From assembly GCA_025766275.1 (NCBI GenBank), contig JAFKAC010000170.1:28899-92898 (forward strand): a DNA stretch of 64,000 bases, in the 5' to 3' direction. Positions 53,294 to 64,000 of this stretch are shown here, in pieces. The notes under the pieces are model-generated. The model worked only from the letters and a program-made list of their open reading frames with translations, made no database searches and was not told the origin of the DNA. Both the position numbers and the translations under genes were made by a program. How positions within the stretch are numbered: position 1 is the stretch's first letter; each line of letters starts with the position of its first letter. This DNA is from Lactarius indigo. Lineage: Eukaryota; Basidiomycota; Agaricomycetes; Russulales; Russulaceae.

Positions 53294-56200
53294 ATGCCTG
53301 ATGCAGAGCCTGCGGACTCGGAGCTTCTCTCTTCCCTGGATGCGGAGCTTTCGGCGCGCTCTACTTGGATGCCAAACGTCGACACTCTAGACTTCGTCAA
53401 CGACCCTATCAAGAATGGACCCTACACACGTCAAACACCTGACCAGCTCAGGCAGCCCTAACGTTGGCCTGTATGCGCTGCAACCGACACGCAGGAATCA
53501 CATTATCTTGGAACATGAGAACAGACTTTGCGACATCCTAATCGCTTTGGAATCGATCGAGACTACTGAGGCGGTGGAGGGGCGTAGAAGACCGAGTTTT
53601 CCAGGAACTTGTCAGGATAAATCGATTGAAGGAGGCCGAGTGGTCGGGTCAGCGGAGTAGGCATGGTATCAACGGCGCTATCGTGAATACAGGTATGCTT
53701 CATCGCATGCCAGTGCTGCCGTCGCAGCTGACGATTCCTCAGAAATCCACTTCCTTAGGAAACACCCGAAGAATACAACTATCCCTTGCTATATATATCA
53801 CAACATTGGTGATGTATATTTTATATCGCCTCCACGCCGTGGCGCGGCCTTTCTGCTGGCAGGGCATGAGAAGTATCTTGATGAGCCAAGCGGCACTTCT
53901 CCCGTTGGCGAGTGAAGTCCCGAAAGATCCACGGCGGCTTCTCACACTATACAATCTCGATCCTGTCACCCACAGTTACGTCTGCTGTCCCGCTTGCTAT
54001 TTTTTATATCCACATTCGGTTGGGACGACCAAAAAGAGGAAGGCATCTGCTCTTTCCAGCGGGTTTCCCAATCCTGTGGGAAATGGCAATGACGACATCA
54101 TGATGTCCCGCTAGTTTCGTCTGCCCCAGCTCATTGTACCACCGTCGTGTTCGTTCAGGTTCTGCTTGCGGCGAGCCCTTATTCGACACACCACGATCAA
54201 TGGCAACGTTTATGTCGTTCCCCGGTTCAAGTACGAGGCACAAGATCTGAGGAATGGCTCGGGTGGCTACTCTCGAGGCCTGCCATCGATGAGGAGGTAT
54301 TCAAAGCCTTTCGAAAACCCCGCAAAGAGCGCATGGAGGATATGTGGGATGGAAAACATTTGTGCAGGATTCTTCTAAAAAAAGGCGAACGGTTCCTCCC
54401 AGACCTGTAGACGAGACGCGTCTTGCATTTTCATTCTCGATGGACAGTTTTAACCCTTATCACTGAAGAAGCTAAGCAAACTGTCTCGTCAACAGCCATC
54501 TGGCTTACTTTGCTTAACCTACCCCTCCACCTGCGAAACCGCCCCGAGAATATGTTTCTTGCTGGCGTCATCCCTGGGCCAAGGAAACCCTCACTCTCCG
54601 ATGTAAACCACACAATCAAACTTCTCGTTGACATTTTACTAGAGTTTCTTTGACCCTGGCGTCTGTATTCCAGAACAGCGGGGCATAGGCAAGGTTGTCG
54701 GGTTCGGGCTATCTTGGTACCCGTTGTCTCGGATATGCTCGCTCGCCGCATGGCAAGCTGGTGGCTTCGCGAGTCCGACGGCGGCATCTTTCTGCACACT
54801 CTGCAGCCTGAAGATTCAAGCATCGAAAACCTTGATAGATCTACTTGGCCAGAGCGAGAGTTGGTGAGCATCTCCGCATGCAAGGAATGGAGGACGCGCA
54901 AACGATTGACGAACAGGAGACCCTCTTCAAAAATCACGGAATACGATGGTCCTCTCTTCTCGATCTACCTTATTGGAACCCCGTTCTTTTTACCGCCATA
55001 GAGCCTATGCATGTTTTTGACGCTGGGCTCTTCCAGACTCACCTTCGGCAGATCTGGGGTATCGACACTACTGCTCCAAGTGGTGACGGGATTGCGTCGC
55101 AAGCTGTCAGGGAAATTGCTAGGCCATCAGCTTCCGAAATGGAGAAGTGGTACGACATCATACGCACTGCAAAGAGTACAGGAGTACTTCGAGAACAGCT
55201 TACTGGAAGACATTGTGCCCGGATACCCTATGGCACATCTGTGAGGACAACGATCTACGTCGTGCAGGTAATAAGGGACAACTAGCCGATGCTATTATAG
55301 AATGGGTAGGTCGTCGAACGAGACAAAATAACAATAATCACGGTGGATATACTCACGTCGAGACCAGCGTCAGAAAGTCTCACCCGACATGATCCGACTT
55401 CCGGTCGTCCGTTCAAGTTCAACAGAACTTACACAACCGGCCGCCGTAGTTCGTAGCGCCAGTGACGCAGAGTCCCGGAGCATCTGAGGGGAGCGTCGCT
55501 ACAGATGACACCGTGAGTGGTCCGTGCTATCCACAGTTACTTGGCTTGACTGATTGATTCCTGTTAGTTGGCATCAAGGTGTACTGGTAGTCTGAGCGAA
55601 GAAAGACAGCCCTCAGAGGAGGAACAAAAGGCCATTGGCAAATGCATCGAGCAACTCATTCACCGAGCTGCCCAAAATACTGTGTTGCGGGCAAAAAGGA
55701 TTATTCTTCAATTTGTCTGTCGCGATTACTGTCACATGACACAGGAGAAGCTGAATGAACTTCGCACCAAAGACGAGCTATACGCCGCCGCCGCTGCATG
55801 GGTACGTGCGCGACACACCAGTAGAAACTTCATTCAATATTCAGACAGGTGGAAGAAAACGCCATTTCGCCAGGGGATTCTGTGCAGGAGGGAAAGACCC
55901 GTTCTATTACTGGAGCCGTCCTTGGGAAGGACATTATGGAGGCCGTTTGGGCAGACATGGCCCTCACTGAGCTTCCCTCCTGGGTGACGGACGTGCCTCG
56001 TAACTGGGGTACTGCGACGCGTGGAAAACTAAGTGCAAACAACTGGAGGGTTATCTGCACCGTCCACCTACCCATCACTCTAATAGGGCTTTGGGGAGGG
56101 GATGATGCACCGGAAGACCGGCAACACAAACTCCAGAATTTCATGGACTTAGTTTCTGCCGTCCAGATTGCTAATCTACGATCGGTCTCCAAGCAGGACA

Positions 56201-57219
56201 TTGAGCGATATGAGCATTACATTCAACGCTACTTGGTTAGTCTCAAATCACTATACAAGCTCACGAAGGTGAAGCCTATCCACCACGCGGCCCTGCACTA
56301 CGGCGAGACCCTTAGGAGTTTCGGGCCGGCACACACTCACGGAGCTGCCTTTTACGAACGATATATCCACTCCATGCAGACCCAAAATCACAATATGAAG
56401 CTCGGTTTGTGATTCATTTGCTGTGAGATATCGTGCACCAGGCACTCACCACATTCTCAATCAGGCAGCCTCGAATCGACATTCATGCATAGCTCCGCAA
56501 GAGAGGCAAAGTTGCAAGCCTTGCTCTCTGACCACAGTGAAGTGCGTGAACGTGTTGGCGAACTTGTGAAAACATATGAAACATTCCTTGCTGAGGATGT
56601 CCGGGGAACGCGCTTGGCCCATATGGTCGGTACAACGAAGCTGACGCAGCAGCCGGATATTGCCTTTGATGAGACACGTCTACGTGACTCGGACCTCACT
56701 GATGCCATGCTCCTTCTGCTAGTGCAATTTTTAAACCGAAAGCACCGGACAACCGCATATCATACCGACGGTTCTCTAGGCGACATGGTCTCACCAAGGG
56801 CTAAGCTCTTAGACAAGTTTTCCCTTCGAGGGGTTCAGTATTCAACCGCGGGAAGTCGAACGCGCAATAGTCACATCCTCTTCAGACTTCCACAAATAGA
56901 CGCATCCGAGTTATTGGCTCATCCAGAACCGGGGCAGATCACCGATATTTTTCTCCATTCTCAAGTCGGGTCACACCATCCGCCCATCTATCTGTGCATT
57001 CGACCTTATGAACCCCTCCGATTGGAGCTTAGCGACGTCGACAAATCTTATAGGCAATTCGGCTTTTCGGGAGGCTTTTTATGCGAACGAGCGCTTGGAG
57101 CGCCTATTGTTGTTGACCATTCCAACGTCATCTCCCACATAGCAGTGACCCCGCTGGAAATACGGGGGTGCGAAGTTCTCCACGTCCTCCCTATGGATAG
57201 GGTTGGTTTCCATTTGTAA
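53294..57219 (+). pseudogene. Tnp2/CACTA-type transposase gene, broken
   Basis: Blocks typical of the basidiomycete Tnp2-related transposases occur in the right order but in shifting frames. 54240-54380 gives EEWLGWLLSRPAIDEEVFKA and MEDMWDGK. 54510-54650 gives LNLPLHLRNRPENMFLAGVI, PGPRKPSLSDVNH and LLVDILLEF. Then come AWQAGGFASPTAASFCTLCS and HGIRWSSLLDLPYWNPVLFT, then EPMHVFDAGLFQTHLRQIWG (around 55005). 55965-56400 gives LPSWVTDVPRNWGTATRGKL, ITLIGLWGG, HHAALHYGETLRSFGPAHTH and FYERY. 56485-57219 is a long open C-terminal frame. A possible ATG is at 53294 (MPDAEPADSELL). Some breaks may be introns, but several (for example at 54654 and 53450-53650) are real frameshifts. No CACTA ends were found. 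Confidence 0.75.
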
Positions 57220-57299
57220 TAGAGGGAAAAATCTGACGGCTCGAAACTAGTTGCGAATGTCATCCACGCGCGCTGAGGATGCTGGGGCCTGGGTGGATA

Positions 57300-57894
57300 A
57301 CCCTGACAACTGAGCGGCGTAACCTCCGTGCATTGTCAGACAGCGTATCCTCAATGTATTATATGCGGGCGTCACTAGCGGGTAGTAGTACTGTGATGGT
57401 AACGAAGACAACAAACGAAGGCAAAAGACAGAAAGCGTAGAAAATCATGGCCGGGCTGAATCGACTATCCTAGCCACGACTTCGGCATGGGTGCTAAATA
57501 TGGCATCCAGCAATCGTCGACACCACATGACTTGCCAGGTCGGTTGCCCACGGCTCCGCAAGCCTTCCAGAGCCTTGCGGCGAACAGCGTGGCCTCCCTT
57601 TTGTTTCATCGTTTTCCCTGCAGTGTCCTTGTTCATTCCATCCGGTGGGAACCTTCTTTACCGCAATATAGTTACCGTAAAGAGATTTTTTTTCATGAGG
57701 CATATCGGAATTTACCTTTTCCCTTGTACATGGACGCTAACTTGCTTTGTTCCTCATGTTCCACTAGGTGTCGACTTCGTCGACGAAAAACTTGCTTGTG
57801 TTTACAGTGAGGTTGGAAGTGTGGTAAAAGTGGAGGTGTTCTGTAGTTTTCAGGCAAATTGCATCGACACTAGACAGGCGCAATTTTATTAGTA
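57300..57894. other. inner end of right arm, no gene resolved
   Basis: Mirror of 22723-23330. Frames at 57487-57810 and 57491-57892 overlap; the second contains the LGVDFVDEKLA motif shared with 25938-26237. No function is recognisable. Confidence 0.3.
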
Positions 57895-59680
57895 TTGACG
57901 GGGCTCAACAAACTTCGTTTCATCGAGAATGTCTGCGAGAAAAATATGTACGCAATTTGTGATGTCGAGCTTAGCGTGTCAGGTGGATGCGATTTTTTAA
58001 AATGGCCATCGATAGCGTCGGCCACACCACTATTACCGACCGTTCCTCCGACCATTCCCTTCGAGCACCATCTCTGACAACACTCCTGAGACCGGTAGGT
58101 TCTCACTAAGCGGTGTTGGATGAGGCTCACTCTACTTCGTAGGGGCCATTCGCGGAACCCATGCAACCATCGCACAGCCCGTTGACCTCGAGCCTGTTGA
58201 GGAGCCAGTCCCAATTTCTCCCCCACCGGCCGTCCGGGTCACTCCACCTCAACCTGCCGAGGAGATCATAGAAGTCTTCCATCCTCAACCCGCTGCGGAG
58301 GAGACCCAGGTACCGGTCTCTGTGCCCGTCGCGACACCCCCTCATTTCCCGGTCCGTTCAGAGACGACGACGTTATTATCGTCAGTTACTGAGTCTACAC
58401 CAAGCACCATTTCATCACGCCGTCCTGTAAGCCCCCAGGTCCCCTCCAACCCCTCGGTCTCAATCCGAGGACCACCGGAAACGGATGATACGAGCATCCC
58501 CTTTGATCGCTCAGTCTATCCCTTTGGCACATCTTTCTTGCGACCCACGGCCTCTGCGTACACTTCTCAGGAACCAAGCCGGCTGAGTACCATTGACGAA
58601 AGCCAGTCGAGCGAGTCACCGCCGATTACTTACTCATCGCCACCCTCGCCTTCCCCCACGCCTAGAGGGCTCTTAAACCATAAGTGCTCTACTGAACGAT
58701 GTACAAACCCGCTGACGAGTAGTACTCATGCACAGAGAACCAAAGACCTGCAGCATACAAAACCACCCTTTCTTAGCTGCACCGAGATGGTCTATGGGGA
58801 ACCCGCGCCACCAAGTCTTCGTCTTCTTCACGCCGATCTATTATCGGGTGCATCTGAGTATCACCTGCTCACATACAGTATACTGATCTGAAGTCGAATT
58901 CCCAACCGACGATCTCGTTGGTAAGTCGAAATGCCCCCCTTCGTGCACACTTCCACTGACTGCGTCCTTCACAGCGATCCTCACATCTGAATCCCCTTCC
59001 CCAACCAACACCCCCCAGCTCCTTCGTTCCATGAATGCGCAGTCGTCGTTCAAGCAAGGTGAACCGTCCGAGCAAGTAACGACGCTCCTCGATCACGTCC
59101 AATTCGTGGACCCATGTTCACCGGACATCGACGAGGACAAGTTGGACAACACGTACCAAGGTTGGGGGCATGACCAGTTCATGGTGGGTGGTATCAGCCC
59201 GTCGTCCTCGTTTACTCGTTGGCAGGAGGTTGGCAGCGTTGCCACTACCCTCAAGCTCATGGCAGCCACCATCAAGATATGTCAGGAAGCAAGGCTGATG
59301 TGCACAAACGCCAGAACGCCGAAGACGAGCGGATTCACCGGCAACGTGTATCTCAAAAAAAATTCTCGAGTGTCTCGAGAATTGCTGAGTTGGCGTTGGT
59401 GGGGTGCGTATTCAAAACGTTCTGAGATTTTTTGGTCAACCTATTCATCCTTACTTCTCAAAATCGTGTCCCGCCACTTCCCACCACTCCTTCGTATCGC
59501 AATGTCGCAATGTCGCCCCCACCGCGTGGGCCCATGATCAAGATCCAGTGGCCAGTTCCTGTCACCAACGTCGCCGCAAGCAATACTCCAGGTTCCCACA
59601 GGAACCGACGCTACCAACCAGCGGCCTGCCGCCCACGGAACCCACCCAACCGTCAGTGGGGTTAGACGAGGTGTGTCGGT
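57895..59680 (+). CDS. uncharacterised multicopy family protein, right-arm copy
   Basis: The clearest part is a frame entering at about 58115 and running through 58891 (VEEPVPISPPPAVRVTPPQ, then a long S/P-rich, probably disordered stretch). It joins across a 48-bp intron (about 58850-58897) and a 49-bp intron (58921-58970) to AILTSESPSPTNTPQLLRS and then the conserved block (59031-59537) with VQFVDPCSPDIDEDKLDN, TRWQEVGSVATTLKLMAA and CQEARLMCTNA. A palindrome TTCTCGAGTGTCTCGAGAA lies at 59362-59380. The first exon (57895 on) has lost a base relative to the left arm, so either the 5' end differs or this copy is damaged. Function is unknown. Confidence 0.45.
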
Positions 59681-59699
59681 AGTCGTAGAGTGCGACCTC

Positions 59700-60650
59700 C
59701 CCAGACATGACCGCCAGATGAATACTATTTGACTACGAAATGGAGTACCTTGGCAGATGTGGATCGCACACAAGACCAAACACGCCCGCGATGCTGATCG
59801 ATGTTTGAAGAAATGTCGTCGTCGGTTCCCATCGTTTGAGCGTGAACATCGGGCGATTCATTTTGTTCACCCAGTCGTCGTTTCTTGGCATGTGCTGGTC
59901 CCTGCGCCGCCGCGTGTCCGGCAACTTGCAGGTACGTTATTTACCCTCCAATGAAACGTGATTCACTGACTTGGTAACGCCATTCAGAAAGAAATGCACG
60001 CTACACGTTCTGCCAACTGCCAACTGCCACTATCTCCCTCTGTCTTTGTTCCATCGATCTCGACTTTCGTACTCTTGTTGGCACTGCTCTTTTGTACCCT
60101 TGTCGGCACTGCTCTTGTTTTCGGCCGCCTAATTTGTGGTGTCGTGATGGGGTTTGATGAGATCATGCCTGTACATAACAATGGCATAGAACGTGTGTCA
60201 TCTTAATACATAGTCGTTTTGGGTCGCTGCATATAGCCATTCTCCAGTCTAGACCTGAAGACCATCTGCAAACGATTGTCGTTTTTGAGCGAATGAGTCG
60301 AGCGAAATCATTTTCTAGTCGTTCAACGCCTCATCGATCAACGGTTTGACTGCATCCAAAACAATACAAACTGATTGTGATATATGCGCCAGGTCCGAGT
60401 GGCAACATATGCGGTGACTGTTACAGCATTGTTCGGTCCCGGAATTATGGCTACAATATGCGGCGTCTTGACCAGGATCTCCGGCATACACTATAGTAGC
60501 ACAAACGTTATTTGCGCTACTGTATCTGATCGCCGACGCGCACGGATCAAATTTCTTTTTTGGGAAATCGTGACAATGGCACCATACGACATTGACGGGA
60601 AATCTTCGACTAGGCCCTAGTGCGTCCGAATCAAGCGATACAATGAGGTT
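59700..60650. other. arm segment X in the right arm
   Basis: Mirror of 19930-20900. It contains the plus-strand 70-residue ORF with one hydrophobic segment (59994-60206) and, on the minus strand, a frame that a 2-bp deletion near 60470 changes relative to the left arm. No assignment possible. Confidence 0.35.
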
Positions 60651-60727
60651 CATCATCCCAGCCGCGAGGTTCGGCAGGTAATAAGGCGACTCTGACACCC
60701 GCTTGCCAGGCCCCCTCTAGATCCGTG

Positions 60728-62166
60728 ATGGGTCAATACCTATTGAAGAGGACCCTCGTCAAGCACGGAGATTCCGTCAACGCACTGGCTTTTTCGCATG
60801 ACGGGGCCTTGTTTGCGAGTGGGGCCGATGACGGCCTTGTTGTTGTCTTCAAGGGTCATGGCAGCGGCCGGGAGCTTCGTCGGTTCCAGGTTAAAGCGCC
60901 TGTAGCAGCGCTGCTTTGGCGATCTCGCTTTGGGTACACTCTGATGGCTGGTGACACGAGCGGCGATGTGCACACAATATGCCTCAGCGATTCTGGACGT
61001 GTAAGTGCTTCTTATCGCCGTACTTTCAGTTCTATATACTAGATCTCTTTCACAGGAAAACGAGTATTATCATACCATCAACAACGTTCCTGGCCCGGTC
61101 CACTGCATTTCGCAAAGCGGTTCATTACTGGCCGTGAGTTCAGGCAGCGTTGTACAGCTAATCAAGCAGGGAACTATCGGTTCGTCGTTTTCTCTTCTAT
61201 CTTGCAGTTCTGGAAGCGATTGATAGCTACCTGGGAGGTCATCGCCCGACTTCCCGACCCGCCTAAATTCCCAGAACTGGAAGGAGAGTTGCCGGAACCA
61301 ATGGCACGATCCCTCCACTTTCTAGGAGTCGACGATGATGCCCTTTTAGTGACGTATTTAGACCATGGTATAGTGTGAGTGCCCCACTGCACTGAGCTCC
61401 ATTTATCTTATTGATCGTTGGCGCCATCATACTCTCAACTTAGAGCGTGGAACTTGAAGACTCTAGAAATTAATTGGCGCATCCGGCCTCGATCCTGCAA
61501 GATGTACGTCCCGCTATCCCGCTCATTTTCGTTTCTAACAGAAGTCAGAGGTTGTTCCGCAGTGTCTCCCAATGAGAAGGTCCTTGCCACAACAAATCTC
61601 TACGACGGCATAGACTGGTACTCTCTCGACTCCAATCACTTCATGGACGCATCGTTCCAGCACACTACAACTCATACGATTTCAGAAAACGTTATTCTTC
61701 CCCTGACGTTCGTCCACAATGGCACTGCGGTGTTATCAGGCACATCTACCAGCTGCGCTCGAATTACCAGTTTGAAGGATCACTCCCTTGCGGAGTTGCT
61801 TCAGCATGACGGTGAGTGACAAATAACTTGAACTCGTACTTCCTACGATTCTAAGAGAAGCGTTGAACAGCGGGTGACATTATACAAGCTTTGGTTCGTC
61901 CAGTTTGGAATAGTCGCCCAGAGGGCTATGCTACCCTTGGCTTTCAGGCATACTCAAGTACTGGAGATTGTCGTCAGATTGTAACCGGTGTGTCCGAAAG
62001 GGGATCGGAAACTACATTAAGGTACTGGATTCAGCAACGTAGCCCGAAGAGGACAGAAGTGAAGCCAAAAGCAGCAAAGGACCGAATGATGGAAAGTCTA
62101 ACTACGCACGTAAGGCATGATAGCTTATGGCGGGCTCGATCGCAGTGGCTAACTTGTACCTGGTAG
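60728..62166 (+). CDS. WD40-repeat-like protein, right-arm copy (six exons)
   Basis: Exons 60728-61000, 61056-61179, 61227-61374, 61444-61503, 61549-61811 and 61871-62166 give 1164 nt and a 387-residue protein. All introns are GT-AG (45-69 bp) and keep phase. The first blade is clear (HGDSVNALAFSHDGALFASG, GLVVVFKGHG), then GDTSGDVHTICL. Later blades are weak, with the linker LPDPPKFPELEGELPEP and the blocks LVTYLDHGIV..AWNL, GCSAVSPNEKVLATTNLYDG and IDWY. Closely similar proteins are, from memory, an expanded group in mushrooms. The likely role is as a binding scaffold; no enzyme domain is present. The start is the ATG at 60728, as the upstream frame has no earlier ATG. This copy shows little CpG decay and is the better reference. 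Confidence 0.75.
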
Positions 62167-62169
62167 AGG

Positions 62170-64000
62170 ATCGAATTAGCGATTGTCGTCGTGGCCGTCT
62201 GCTTATCGTTTTGGTACTTCAGTGTACCGCACACCGATTGGGCCTCTAGTTGGTTTGGCGACAAATTAGTCTTGCCAATCATTTTCAGACTGCCAGTGGT
62301 TGAAGAGTCACGTTTGGACAATGGCCTCTGGGAAAATGAAATTTCTCTGGAATGAACCATCTCTATTTCCCAGAATCTACGTATTCGCGCAAGTGTTCGC
62401 GCCTGTATTTCTTTCTACTTCATACCATAGTTTGCTGATATATCTTGTCCTATGGAACTCATGATGGGAATTCGCCTGATCGTTGGGGTTGACTTTCCCC
62501 TTACTACATTCCATGGATTTACAACTAAAGAAAAAGAATGAAGTTCTCTCCTCACGTTTCAGACCTCAGAGAGCGTAGATCCTCCTTTGCGTTCCCCAGC
62601 GTGCCGCACTCGCACGCGGCCTTAGAGACTTGAGCACGACGCGTCCTTGACCAAGGCGGCCACCCTTGCGAAGTTTCGCGTGGCGCAGAAGCGTGCACAG
62701 CTGTTTCCGACCCGACCACCCGTTACAGCGTGTTGCCCATTGTTTGCGCTCCCGACCTCGTCACACTCGCGCGCGGCCTTAGAGATTTGATATGGACGCG
62801 TCCGTGACTGCTGCAGACACACCTATGAAATCTTGCGCGGCGCGGAGGCCTGCACAACCGCTTGCGCCACTTCACACCAGTGACCAGAGGTAGGAGTGCC
62901 CGTGCCGAGGGCCTGACTTGAATTGGGACCACACAAAGACGAGAGGAAAGTGGCGACAGGAGCGCTGAGTATATTCATCTAGAAACCAGTAGTTTAAATA
63001 TAGGGAGTCTAGTAGCTACCAGATAAGTAGAGTTGAGGGTGGTACGGGAGAGAACGAATCGGAAGAGGACAAGGAGACGATCGAGACGTGGAATTGAGGG
63101 CGTAAGGTACGAGGTGGCGAGACGAGTGGTGAAAGATACAGAGAGATAAGGAACAGAGAGGTCGAGGTGGTCGGCGTGCACTAAGGTGCAAGGATTAGTA
63201 TAGTAGAACAAAAGGGTCGACCGTACCTTTGGCAGAGACATGGGGTCAGCGTAACCCAGACAACCGGCAAGTGGAAGCGACCAAGGAAGCGACACGCAGG
63301 ACCAGACTTTAGAAGATGCAGCCACTTCCGAAGCGGTGCCTCGGTCATGACTTTTGTAAACGGGTCTCCCTCTGTCGTTCCCCACTGGCACTTAATTTAA
63401 TTTTTTTAGAGAGGAATTATCGTGCTATAGCTGTTGATATGCGTACTTATGCCAGGTTATCACGTGGTGTCTTACTCTGCTTGAGTCTGGATGCGCCACC
63501 AGCAAGATGGCAAAGATATCGAGGGAACTCGAATCGAATTCCAAACGACCGATCGACCACGTCGCCCGATCCACTCGCGACGTTCAGATGGACCTTCAGA
63601 TCCATCCTGATACGCCATCCCATCCCAATTATCTGTGGAAAAGGTAAGTCAGCGGTTTTGAAAGCGCAAATGGTGGTGCTCACCCTGGTTACAAGCGGCC
63701 CAATGGCCCTTTTCAACCCCCTCCACACCGCCTTGAGGAGTGAGCGCAAGAGCTTGCGAGCAAGTTTGAATAGCGTAAGTCGTTTGTTTGCGAGAATATG
63801 AGGGATGACTCACATTTGGAATCGGTTTAGGAGTAGGGATGGTGGGGTAATTCGATGATGACGCGAGGTGGCAATCGAGCGCCGGCGTCGACGTGTACTG
63901 GGAAAACAAGCGCGCGTCGACCCGCGCGGGGAGAACGAGCACTGGCGTCGTTTCAGGCTCAAAACCGACTTGGGGGCTCGCGTTTCCGCGTACGCAGCCC
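62170..64000. other. outer part of right arm without a recognised gene
   Basis: 62590-62880 holds the two GC-rich repeat units seen at 17722-18012, in reverse. 63000-63230 is purine-rich. A plus-strand frame (63316-63801) runs across the site that copia copy B occupies in the left arm. It has no recognised domain. Confidence 0.4.

Larger units (their letters stand above)
57287..64000. repeat. inverted duplication, right arm
   Basis: The reverse complement of 16907-23330 plus 10251-10561, without copia copy B. It starts at the shared GCCTGGGTGG and continues to the window end, so its true length is unknown. This arm keeps CpG sites where the left arm has TpG or CpA. It contains the empty target site of copy B at 63692-63696. 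Confidence 0.95.

Noticed and set aside
61180..61207. A 28-bp intron in the WD40 gene
   Set aside because: Too short for splicing; extending to the next AG at 61225-61226 gives 47 bp and restores the family-like sequence.
1..64000. tRNA, rRNA, CRISPR or bacterial phage features
   Set aside because: No cloverleaf, rRNA core sequence, regular spacer array or bacterial gene arrangement was seen; introns and retroelements mark a fungal nuclear genome.

Overview
The window looks like a repeat-rich piece of a basidiomycete (probably Agaricomycete) nuclear genome. Signs of this are GT-AG introns of about 45-90 bp that restore long reading frames, a Tnp2-type CACTA transposase relic, a laccase relic, a WD40 protein family and gene families typical of mushrooms, and fungal copia and chromodomain gypsy retrotransposons. 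I see no rRNA, tRNA, CRISPR or bacterial-type operon.

Layout. 1-5729 is a decayed copia element (copy A, minus strand, cut by the window edge) whose 5' LTR is split by a 2.07-kb DNA transposon. 5735-7230 holds fragments of a second copia family and of a gypsy relative. 8040-9290 is a broken copy of a gene family that is better preserved further on. 10251-23330 and 57287-64000 are the two arms of a large inverted duplication of about 6.7 kb per arm, separated by 34 kb. Each arm carries an intact six-exon WD40-like gene, a second uncharacterised gene and GC-rich repeats. The left arm is interrupted by an intact copia element (copy B, 10562-16906, 5-bp target duplication), and the right arm keeps the empty site. 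The 34-kb spacer holds a mitochondrial-carrier scrap, a multi-exon gene of unknown function (26297-27993), a candidate tail-anchored protein (29561-30220), a complete gypsy chromovirus (32093-40053) inserted exactly at the start codon of a host gene (40058-41721), a solo copia LTR inside that gene's first intron, an 888-residue P-loop NTPase/nuclease-like gene (46827-49786), a laccase relic, a three-exon orphan gene (51360-52034) and a broken Tnp2 transposase (53294-57219).

How the pieces relate. Most of the DNA is mobile or mobile-derived. Copia copy B and the gypsy are young: their LTRs differ at 2 of 616 and at no noticed position of 585. Copia copy A and the left arm of the inverted duplication carry many CpG to TpG/CpA changes, the expected footprint of cytosine methylation and deamination. 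The arm comparison is one-sided: wherever I compared, the left arm has the decayed base. The gypsy element shows a self-priming signature and an unusual zinc-knuckle extension behind its chromodomain, and a decayed relative at 6504-7230 seems to have had the same extension. All exon models are read by eye and unsupported by transcripts.
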